From Trichosporon coremiiforme (Eukaryota; Basidiomycota; Tremellomycetes; Trichosporonales; Trichosporonaceae), in NCBI GenBank assembly GCA_039545355.1, contig BCJJ01000013.1:186001-250000 (forward strand): a DNA stretch of 64,000 nt, given 5' to 3'. A program made the translations under genes and the position numbers. Of this stretch, positions 46,733-55,996 are shown piece by piece. The notes below the pieces were generated by a model. It was not told the origin of the DNA and did not search any database. It saw only the letters and a program-made list of their open reading frames with translations. The first letter of the stretch is position 1; each line of letters starts with the position of its first letter.

Positions 46733-47997
46733 ATGGCTGACAAGACGTGCGTTAGCAAATTGGGCAACACTAACGCTCAGCTTCAAGATCGCTGTCCTCG
46801 GTGGTGACGGTATTGGTAAGTCGAGCTTCAAACACCTCATGGGAAAGCAAGCTGACATCCAGGCCCCGAGATCGTCGAGCAGGCTGTCCGCGTCCTCAAG
46901 GTCGTTACTGACAAGACCGGGCTCAAGCTCGAGCTCACCGAGAAGGACTTTGGTGGCATCGCGATCGACAACCACGGCACGCCCCTTCCGGACGACACGC
47001 TCAAGACGTGCCAGGAGTCTGACGCTGTTCTCTTCGGCGCCATCGGCGGACCCAAGTGGGGCGTCGGCCCCGTCCGCCCCGAGCAGGGCATCCTCAAGCT
47101 CCGCAAGGAGCTCGGCCTGTATGCCAACATCCGTCCGGCCAACTTTGCTTCGGACGCCCTCCTCGAGTACTCTCCCATCAAGGCTGAGCGCGTCAAGGGC
47201 ACCGAGATCATTGTCGTCCGTGAGCTGATCGGCGGTATCTGTGAGTTTCGAGTGGTCCTGACAGCTTTGATTGGCTTGGATAGTAGCTAACGACAGACTT
47301 CGGTGACCGCACCGAGGCTGGCGAGAACGGCTCCGTCGCCGTCGACGAGTGCAAGTACTCGCAGGAGGAGATTGAGCGCATTGTCCGTGTCGCTGGCCAG
47401 ATTGCGCGCGAGGCCAAGCCCAAGCTCAAGGTTTCGTCGCTCGACAAGGCCAACGTGCTCGCTACCTCGCGTCTCTGGCGCCGCGTCTTTACCGACGTCA
47501 TGAAGAACGAGTTCCCCGAGATCGAGACGGAGCACCACCTCATCGACTCTGCCGCGATGCTCGTCGTCTCCAACCCTCGCAAGCTGAACGGTGTCGTCGT
47601 GACCGAGAACCTCTTCGGTGACATTATCTCCGACGAGACGTCCGTCATTCCCGGCTCGCTCGGCCTCCTGCCCTCGGCCTCGCTCGCCGGCGCCCCCGAC
47701 CCCAAGAAGACCGTTATGGGCATCTACGAGCCGATCCACGGCTCTGCTCCCGACATTGCCGGCCAGGGCATCGCCAACCCCATCGGCACCATCCTGTCCG
47801 CGGCCCTCATGCTCCGCTACTCGCTCGGCCGCTCCGAGGAGGCGTCCCTCATCGAGCAGGCTGTCCGCAAGGTCCTCGACAACAAGGAGCAGGGCGGCTA
47901 CGACTACCGCACCAAGGACCTCGGCGGCGACAAGACCACGAGCCAGATGGGCGACAAGATCTGCGAGGTCCTCGAGCAGCTCATTGCGTCCAAGTAA
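46733..47997 (+). CDS. LEU2: 3-isopropylmalate dehydrogenase
   Basis: Third step of leucine synthesis: NAD-dependent oxidative decarboxylation of 3-isopropylmalate. Exons 46733-46746 (14 nt), 46781-46815 (35 nt), 46863-47240 and 47297-47997 give 375 residues. Motifs: [80 protein letters not shown] and [19 protein letters not shown], which carry the substrate, Mg and NAD sites. The two tiny 5' exons are split inside [17 protein letters not shown]; without them the protein would lack its first strand. Confidence 0.96.
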
Positions 47998-48583
47998 AAA
48001 GTGCCGCAAGGCGCAAGCGTAGCGTAGCGAAGCGGCGCGCAGCGCTGTGAGAGTCCCCCACAGCACTGCGTAACCCGCGTGTAGCGTAGTAGATCCCATA
48101 ATCATGCATTAGGTCGTCAGTAGTCACCACTTTGTTGCTGCCCACTTGTGCCCAGCTTATACGACGTGAAAAGTGGAGAAACAAGTGGAGAGTACACGCG
48201 GCGAATTAACGTTCGATCGGCTGCGGTCACGGCCGGTGGGGTCCCGCAGGTGCCCGGTGCGCCAAGAACAATCGAAGCGACGCGGCGAACAAACGCGACG
48301 GACGCCTCTTGCCCTTTCCTGACCGGGTCAGGAGCTAGGAGCTGTGTTAGGTATACCGGTATGCGGCTGTGCGGACCTTCCTTGAATCGAACGCGCACAC
48401 GTCCACGAAAGTTGACTAACCCGTCGCTTCCACTCAACAATCGCCGCCCTCATCCGTTCATATCAGATCCAGGTATCGCAACACCCTTTCGACGACCCGC
48501 CGAGACTACCACAACAATCCTTCGATTGCGGCGACATCCACTGCCCGGCAATCTGCACGACACACCCTCAGTCGTATAAACAA
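47998..48583. other. Intergenic LEU2 / DUF4240 gene
   Basis: No exon seen; GCGTAGCGAAGC-type repeats after the LEU2 stop, promoter of the next gene at the right end. Confidence 0.45.
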
Positions 48584-49123
48584 ATGACGATCTCGATCTC
48601 CGCCGAACGTTTCTGGACGAGTATCGACGACGCGTGGGCATCTGCGGCCGCCACGCTGCCTGAGTCCGAGCAGCCCTCGATCGCCTCAGCCCGCGAGACG
48701 CTTATCTCCCCCACCGCTTCATCAGAAGACCGTCTCGCCGCCGTCTCGGCGCTGGACAAGGCGCAGTCGGCCTTCCTCGCCTCCATTCGTTCGTACCTCT
48801 CCACACTCCCTCAAACAGACCTGGGGCAATGGGACGAGCAGTGTGCCCAATCCCTATATGCAATCGACACGGCGGCAATCCACGAAGTCCTCGACGGCTC
48901 GGATGACGGATTCTTGTACACCCGTGGCTTTGTCGTCAGCCTGGGCAAGAGGTATTGGGAACTTGTCAAGAGCGAGCCGGAGATTTATGGCATGGAAGAT
49001 GCCGAGTGCGAGAGCTTCTGCTACATCGCCGCACACCTCTATAATGAGAAGTATGGCGAGTGGCCCAAGGCCAGCGTCAGCAGGGAGAGCTGCAGTAATG
49101 CTGAGGGGTGGAAGGGGGCTTAG
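48584..49123 (+). CDS. DUF4240-domain protein
   Basis: Intronless, 179 residues, ATG after an A-rich leader (ATAAACAAATGACG). It matches the pattern I know for DUF4240: RFWTSIDDAW at the start, an Ala/Leu/Ser helical middle, then SDDGFLYTRGFVVSLGK with the SDDGF-x-Y-x-RG core, YWELVKSEP, and AECESFCYIAAHLYNEKYGEWP. The family is best known from bacteria and has no established function. The middle has an insertion relative to typical short bacterial members. Codon use looks like the neighbours, so any transfer would be old. No signal peptide or membrane segment. Confidence 0.75.
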   Translation: MTISISAERFWTSIDDAWASAAATLPESEQPSIASARETLISPTASSEDRLAAVSALDKAQSAFLASIRSYLSTLPQTDLGQWDEQCAQSLYAIDTAAIHEVLDGSDDGFLYTRGFVVSLGKRYWELVKSEPEIYGMEDAECESFCYIAAHLYNEKYGEWPKASVSRESCSNAEGWKGA

Positions 49124-49633
49124 GTCTGTATGCAGCTTGTAATGGGGTTCATAACATTCATACGATTGTTCGGTGCAGCCGACAGAACAGAGTGGGAGCC
49201 GTTGCGACCACACGCGGGCTCGTTGGCCGCATTCGGCCCATGCTACCTGCATGTCACCCACCTGTCATCGCGTGACTGTCGGTGCGGTCTACTTACCCCC
49301 AGCTTCACCCTTCAGCAGCTTCGCGACGGCGTAGTGAAGCTGGGCGGCGCAGATCTCTGTTTCCTTTGAACCTTCCTCGCATTCGTCGGGCCTTCTGCCG
49401 TTTCAGTCTTTCTGAGCTTTTGGGTCTGTTCCGTCTTCTGAGCCCTTGAAATTTGATTTTTGAATTTCTCGAGTTCTTGGGGCCCTTTCCGCAGAGGCAG
49501 GTTCTTCTCATACCGAAATGGACCAGTGAGGCAATGGTTATTGAGGTGCCAAGATTTGAGGTGAGAGCATAAGCATCCGTCCATCTTGCGTGCCTCTCGG
49601 ACATCCATCTTCGGCGCGGCTCGAGCATGTCAA
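49124..49633. other. Flank of zinc-finger copy D
   Basis: Opposite-strand frames continue here (Lys/Arg/Gln-rich, KNQISRAQKTEQTQKLRKTE) and could be the decayed C-terminus of copy D, but no finger pattern is visible. Confidence 0.35.
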
Positions 49634-50751
49634 TCCCAATAAGCAGGCTGGTGAGGTATCCCATGGGCTCTCTGTCGACAATCGTGCTGCAGATCTCGCG
49701 AATACCGACCTGGAGAGCGGCGCGACGAGCCTTCCGTTCGAGATGGTGCACGAACCCCGCTGCAGTCGTGAAACCTTTCTCGCAGAAGAGACAGTCGAGC
49801 GATGCACCAACATGCGGCCGGGAGCAGAGACGCTGCTCTATCCCGTTGCGCGAGAGGAACTGCCGGTTGCACTCATGGCAGTAGAAGTGTTCCTGCTGCT
49901 TGTGATCGAGGAGGAAGCGTTGATTCCCACACGACCGCTCCCATCAGTAACACTCGTGCGACCTGTTGTGCGCTGCCTCGTGCAGTTTTAAGTCCTGGGG
50001 AGAGTAGCACAGCTCGTCGCACTCGTGGCAGTAGTGCGCATTGTGCGCTGATACCTCATGCTGTTGCAGTTCCTCGCGACTGAAGACGGTCGAGGGACCC
50101 CACTTGCACTCGAACCGGTGGCCGGCTTTGTTGCGCCGTGAGCTGCTCACGCGTCATGTTCTCGCCACCGCACTCGTTGCACTTCTCCATGCTGTGCCAG
50201 TACAGGCTCATGCTCGTCCCATTCCCGTGCTCCGTGAACTCTTCCCCGCACTCGTCGCACTCGTAGAAGTCGTGCTCCTCCCGCTCGTGAGTCTTCAATG
50301 CCGTTTCGGTCGGAAACAGATCCGGACACTACCCGCACTCGACCCAATGGGCCGTTCGCTCGTATTGGCGAAGCTCCCAGCGCGTGTCCCAGTCCTCGTC
50401 GCACTCGGCGCAGTAGTGCCGGTGTTCGTCGTCGATGTGGGCATCGAGCTCGCCCTCGGAGTGGAAGCCATCACTGCACTCGCCGCACAGCCACCAGTCG
50501 TGCTCCTCTCCAGAGCGCGCCTTTAAAGCTGCGAAGGAGGGCCAGGCCCAGTCGCACAGCTCGCAGAAGTGCGCACAGTGCAAGCTCATGCTGCGTCCGT
50601 GCAGCTGCGCTCTTGAAGAAGCGCGGACACAGGTAGCACTCGAATGCAGGCGTCACTGCCCCAGCGCGGCGCAGTGCTTGTCGCGTGCTCGCATGCCGGA
50701 CGGGGACCGTTTGTTGCATGTCCCGCAGCTGTAGTGGAAGGCGGCGGCCAT
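49634..50751 (-). pseudogene. Long C2H2 multi-finger gene, copy D (broken)
   Basis: On the minus strand a chain of Cys/His fingers runs from MAAAFHYSCGTCNKR through CYLCPRFFKSAAARTQHE, CELCDWAWPSFAALK, CGECSDGFHSEGELDAHIDD, CAECDEDWDTRWELRQYE, CDECGEEFTEHG, CHECDELCYSPQDLKLHE, CHECNRQFLSRNGIEQ and CLFCEKGFTTAAGFVHHLE, ending IREICSTIV...YLTSLLIG. The last two fingers and the tail match copies A-C. It is interrupted by a TGA after GQ, at least two frame changes (near 50590 and 50140), a TAG at 50329-50331 and a TGA at 49944-49946. The fingers are otherwise well kept, so decay is recent or the locus is sequenced badly. Confidence 0.7.
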
Positions 50752-51024
50752 GGTGGTAAGAGTGAGTGTGACGAAGGAATGTCAGTAGTTCCCGTCCTTC
50801 CCCGCTGACAGCGCGAAATCTGAAACGTCGGGCCGATCAACCGAGTCCAGCTGGCCGATTGTGCCCTGACGACAACCGGGCATCTTGGCACCGTTACTCC
50901 CCCTTGTTCTTTACAACATGCACATTGCTTGCATTACATACAGCTATACAACGCCTGAGGCCGGAAGGGATGAAATGCTTGCAGAGCCAATTGTTCGTGT
51001 GGGTGCGAGGTGAGTGGGGCGGGG

Positions 51025-53756
51025 CTAGGCATTGAACACGCCCTTTTTGTATTGTTCGCGCGCGCTGGTTGTTAGTTGAGGTGAACAGCCGGTGAACTTA
51101 CCGAGTCAGGATCGCGCCCCCCGAACGCGAGAAGCCGGCCTTGGTCAGAGCCGCGCGGCACAGGAGGCCCTTGTCGTTGTTGAAGATGCCGTCGCCGAAA
51201 AACTCTTTCAGAATGGCGGTCTGGGGTCAGCTCGGCTGAAAACAGCACAGCTCACCTCTTCTGGGTTCCAGGGCGAACGAGATGAGCTCGAGGATCGAGA
51301 CTGGAAAGGAGATGCCACCTGTTGATCTTGTGAAATCGTGCCCGGTTTACCAGCGGGCAGACCAGGGGCGGACTGGAGTCAGTTCCGAAATTTCTACACT
51401 CAACTCACTTCTCCTGGCTGCTTTGCCTTCTGTCGCGGCCGCTTCTGGACCGCTTCAGATGGGTCAGCATCGCCTGCCGGCTGCTCTTTCTTGCGCTTCG
51501 TTGCAGAAGGCTTTTTGGTCCGTCCGCTGGGTGTCTGTACATGTTAGCAGAGAACGTAGTAGGTAAACGTACAGTCGTGACTTGGTTTGGGGTGCCAGCT
51601 GTATCGCCGGCCACAGGTACAGTCTTCTGTCGCTGAGGTGGCGCTGGTAAGGACGGTTGGGGAGAGTTGATCGCGGACGTAGCCTGCTGTGTTAGGTGAA
51701 TATTCACTACTGGACCCACCTTGTCGCTGCTTTCCCGGTGGCGCGTCCGCTTGGCAGACATCATGGTCTGCCCTCCTAAGATGGACGTGCTATACGTCTG
51801 CAGGTCGATCAGCTGGCGGGCATTTCCCTTGCTCTTCGGCTCGTGAGTAGGTGGTGGCTTGGATGGACTGGGGGGCTCGTGTTGAGCAACCGAAGTGTCG
51901 GCCGGGATCGAGACGGCACAGAGGTACGGGGTGGAAGCGACTTCTGACGCCCCCGCCTCACTGGCAGAGTCTAGCTCGCTAAGCTCCTCGTCGCCTTTGA
52001 CCAGCGTGAGAGGAGCGTGCCCCTCTCCAGACACATCTCCGGGGACTACAGTCCTCATCAAGTCACTGGACCCCTTCACATTCACAAGTGTAAGTGGCCG
52101 ATGCTGATAAGGCGAGGCACCAGCTTGCCACCACTTAGATTGAGGTCGGCTGGGGGACAGTGACTGCCCCAGGTTGCTGCCCGAGCTCTGAGCAGATGGG
52201 GGAGGCACTGTAGCGCCCGTCGCTTCACAATCCATTGGCTCATTCGCGTCATTCTGCCCTGTTTGGAGAGAGAGATCTTCGACCGCGGGCCACTGTTTGA
52301 TGGGTTCACCCTTGCACTCTGGTCCGTGTGTAGGGCCGCTCGTGTCGTGGGCTGGCGAAACAGGCGACGTAGCTGGGCCCTCGCTCCTCCGGATGTCTCT
52401 TGGTGCAACACAATCGGCGGGCGTCAGTGCTGGATGAGCACGAAGGTCCCCACCACACGACTTGGGGCGGCTGGCGGCTCCAAGTGCGGCAAGCTCAGCA
52501 GGATCCGTTCCGGCTGCGCTCACTTGCGGCGGGGCAGACGAGCTGCGGCACACATCCTCGCTCCACTGCACCTGCGCAGGCGAGGGCGACTGTGAAACTG
52601 TAGGGAAAGTACGCGTGTTCATAACACGGCTGGGCGTTGGTGTCAAGGGCTCAAGAGGCTGCTCCGTTAAGTGGCCGAAGCGAGGAGATAGACCACCCGC
52701 CTGCTTGACATGAACCGTGCTGCCACGGTTGAGTTCAACATCGGCGTCGGAAGGCGCGAACTCGAGCGGCAGCGCAGCCGGGAAATCATCTTTCGAGGTC
52801 GATGCGGTACTGATGGCTACTGGGAGCTGGATCTGTGTGCGTCAGTCCAGGCCGCCTCGTGTGGACTCACGCTTGGCCCTGCCGGTTGATCGGCGTCGAT
52901 CATTGTAGGGGTCGCTATGCACGATGCAGCATCGCCAAGTGACTGCGGAGTGGCGGAGCCGGGTGTGACGGGGTCTGTGGTCGCAATGCATGTTCCGCCG
53001 ATGGTGTGCTGATCGGTGGATCCTCTACCTTGTCCGTGCGGCGTTGCAGGCGGAACAACAAGGAGGGGGCCAATTGGAACGGGGCCTTCGATGAGTGTGT
53101 CCTTCGAGTTTGGTCCGGACCACGGCGGGTGGCAACTCGGAACGAGATCGGAAGGAGGCGTGTTGAGTGCTGGCGAGTCGTCTTGCGGTGTGCTAATTGT
53201 GCTGACGAGGGCGGGAGACTGAGCGTCAGTTTCCCCGTGTGTGCATGATACTGCGCATTTGTGCGCCAGGCCGTCGCTCCTACCTTTGGAGGCGTTGACT
53301 TACATCTGCTGTGGTATCAGTCGTCTGGAGCGACTTCAGGGCAAGGGCATCGACGTCGTCCGGGTCGAACTTGTATTCTTGGCTGGCTGATGCGGCTGAG
53401 GCCGGAGTAGGATATCCGAGCAGCTCAGCCTCCGGCGCGTCCAGGGTGACATAGGGCGGGCCGTCGATGCCCTCGACGCCCTCCAGATCGGGCCACGCCT
53501 TGAGCATTTCCGGGGGCAAAGGGAACGAGTCGACGTCTTCCTGGAACTGATTCTGAGAGGCGTGAGGCGCTTCAGCCGTCGCAGCCGAGGGCGTCCGTGT
53601 TGCTCCCGGGCTTGAGCCGCTTGACGCACTGGCGGGCATGACCGGAAGTACCCTGTTCCTGAACGCTGAGCGACTGGCGCGCGCAGTCGTATCTACCGAC
53701 AAGCCTGTAGGTCTCGAGCGTGCTGCTATTGGAGTTGGTGAAACACTGCTGTCCAT
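51025..53756 (-). CDS. 809-residue disordered protein with conserved-looking C-terminus
   Basis: Not recognised. Eight exons join in phase: 53756-53304, 53218-52871, 52832-51720, 51686-51573, 51534-51409, 51372-51256, 51220-51102, 51064-51025. Most is Ser/Pro/Thr/Gln-rich and probably disordered, with short ordered pieces (DVDSFPLPPEMLKAWPDLEG, KFDPDDVDALALKSL). A basic patch (GRTKKPSATKRKKEQ, QKRPRQKAK) looks like nuclear targeting. The last 60 residues are compact: SRSPWNPEETAILKEFFGDG, GLLCRAALTKAGFSRSGGAI, REQYKKGVFNA; WnpEE-x4-L recalls a Myb/SANT helix but is not proof. The 33-nt intron at 51719-51687 is a multiple of three and may be retained. Could be a chromatin or transcription factor. 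Confidence 0.65.
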
Positions 53757-55030
53757 GGCAGTCGTGCGCAGGCGGAGAGCTGAAAGTAGGGAGCTGAAGG
53801 TAGGGTGATCGTATCGAGTGCAAGCGAAGGAAGGCAGCAAAGGATGTGAGGTGAGATAAGGATGCTGAGAGAAGGTGCTTGCCTTATGATGGGCGGAGTC
53901 GTGAATGAGGAGAAGAGAGTAAGTTATGGGGCATGGGAGCTGGTGAAGGAGAGAATGTGAGGTCGAGTATTGTTGTCGCAGAGATGAAAGAGGAAACTTG
54001 AAGGAACCAGACGGAAACGAGTGTTGTCAGGGGGGCCGCGAGGCTTCGAGGCTAGGGGGCCAGGAGCGAGGAGGCAAGGGTGAGTTGCTGTGCTGTGAGT
54101 AGTGAGTTGAGTGTGTGGAGGCTGTTGTTGTGACTGTTGTCGGTGATGGACAGCGGGCTGATGGGAGGGCTAAGGCTGAGGGGCGGGCCTGGGACGCTGG
54201 GACGTGTAAGACTGGAGGTGGTGTGTGGCATGGGCGGCCCAGCGGAGGTTGACTCTGAGTGAGTGATCAGTAGTCAGTGAATGAGCGAGTGCGCTGGTGC
54301 GCTGGAATGCTCGAGGCTGGGCTCGAGGGGATCGAGAGGAGACAGTGGTGACAGGGGCGACAGGCTAGAGGGCCGAGGGTGAATGGCGTGGACGATGCGC
54401 ACGGACACACACATCGACACGCCTTAACGCCTTGATGCGCTTGACGCCTTGGTGCGCCTGACCCCTTCCGCTGCGAAACACTAACTGTTGAGACATCGAA
54501 TCACACTCGACTGTCTGGACACTGTGCGCGCGATCAGCCGAGGGAGGAGAGACAGGCGTGCAGGTGTGCGGTGGAGGTGTGGAGGTGGCGAGCCTGCCAG
54601 ACACGCGGGGCGTGCCGATAGGTGTACAGGTGTGTCCCTAAGGCGTGTCGAACAAGGGCGCAGCGTTGAGAGGCGTCTGTATCGCTCTTTGGATCCTGGG
54701 CCAGACTGCCTAGCTGGCTTGTCCTTTTGCCACCGGCGCACAAGTCGATGCTTAGGCGTGTCAGTGATTGTCCGCATCGCCTTCATGCCTACAATGCACA
54801 GCGCATCGCATGCTGCGCACACACACACACACACACACACACAATCGCCACAACGTTGCAGAAGTGGTCAGCGGGTCAGCACCTCCGCGGATCCGGAGCG
54901 AAACTCGCTCCGAACGTTCGAATTGATTTGGGTGGCGTCTTCAGAAATCAGGCGCGTCCCGCTGATAGCGTCTGCAGCCCTCGATGGACTCAGAACACGA
55001 TCAGCGTCCTTTCTCGTCCACCAAGCCAAC
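53757..55030. other. Intergenic, GA-rich then low-complexity
   Basis: About 1.27 kb without an exon. The left part (53830-54360) is purine-rich on the plus strand, i.e. a CT-rich leader for the minus-strand 809-residue gene. A CA microsatellite lies at 54818-54843. Confidence 0.5.
54818..54843. repeat. CA dinucleotide microsatellite (x13)
   Basis: Thirteen uninterrupted CA units. Confidence 0.95.
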
Positions 55031-55941
55031 ATGCCCGGACTAAAAGAGTGAGCTAGTCCGCGAGGTTGGGAGCTGACTCACAGGCAAGCACTCAATTTGG
55101 ATTCTTCGATCCGTGACTGAGCCCTGATCCCACTCACACTGATCATGGTCCTGGTCAGCTTGCTGCGACACTATGTGACGATGCTGCTGAATAGCCCGCC
55201 GAAGAAGCAGCCGGTGGCAGCGGTGCGCGAACAGCGCTGTTTGATGCGCTCGCAGCTTTGTTCCGCTCCTTCGTCACGTCGAACGGCCAGGCGCTCACCA
55301 GTGGAGAGTACCTTCGCCCCAAGCTGAAGGACCAGGAGCAGCAGATGCCGTTCGGAGACCTGACCCAGATGGACGGCATGATGGACGGAATGAAGAAGCA
55401 GGCTGTCATGATGTGAGCTTGCTGGGCATTATGACAGTTGGCAGCAGGGTCCCTAACATGCTCATCATGCAGTACATCAACGTGTTCTTCAGCGGATACG
55501 TCCTCAGTAGGCTTGTTGATCGTCCGCCAAGCTGACCATCAGTCAAACTTCCCTTCCCTCTGACGCTGGGATTCAAGTCCCTATTCGCATGTCACCTCCC
55601 TCCCCCCGATCTCAGCATGCAGTGGGTTTCAGTGCTGTCGTGGTGCTTCTTGAACCTGTTCGGTTTCAACAGAGTGTTCAAGCTCCTTATCAGCCAGGAC
55701 AATGGTGAGCTCACACGCTTCTAGGCTTTTAGCTAATGTCAGCCGCGATGGACAAGGGTGACATGTCAGCCATGGCCATGTTGGGCGGCGCTGGAGCTGC
55801 TCCTATGGCTGGCCCTGCCGCTCCCAGTTTCGAGAAGATCTACCGCTCCAAGCTCAAGAACCTCGTGCTCACTGAGGAACTGTACAACTGGGTTGCGACA
55901 GGTTTCGAGGACATGTGCTGCAGCACTACGCTAAGGCATAG
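55031..55941 (+). pseudogene. EMC3: ER membrane protein complex subunit 3, broken copy
   Basis: EMC3 helps insert tail-anchored and multi-pass proteins into the ER membrane. Five exons are visible (55031-55047, 55084-55412, 55448-55506, 55543-55704, 55743-55941) with intact splice sites: MPGLKE, QALNLDSSIRD, ALIPLTLIMVLVSLLRHYV, INVFFSGYV, KLPFPLTLGFK, WVSVLSWCFLNLFGF, LLISQDNAA. Three lesions: TGA (55117-55119) where relatives have Trp after IRD; one missing base near 55257, after RSQL, confirmed because exon 2 has the wrong phase for exon 3; and one missing base near 55914, beyond which VLQHYAKA-stop is readable in another frame. A substitution plus two indels argue for decay over sequencing error. 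Confidence 0.8.
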
Positions 55942-55996
55942 ATAGATGGATGAGCATAGGTGTTATGAATAGAGTCTATGACAGTTCTGTATACGT

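Noticed and set aside
47287..48105. Minus-strand 272-codon frame over LEU2
   Set aside because: Antisense to conserved isopropylmalate dehydrogenase exons.
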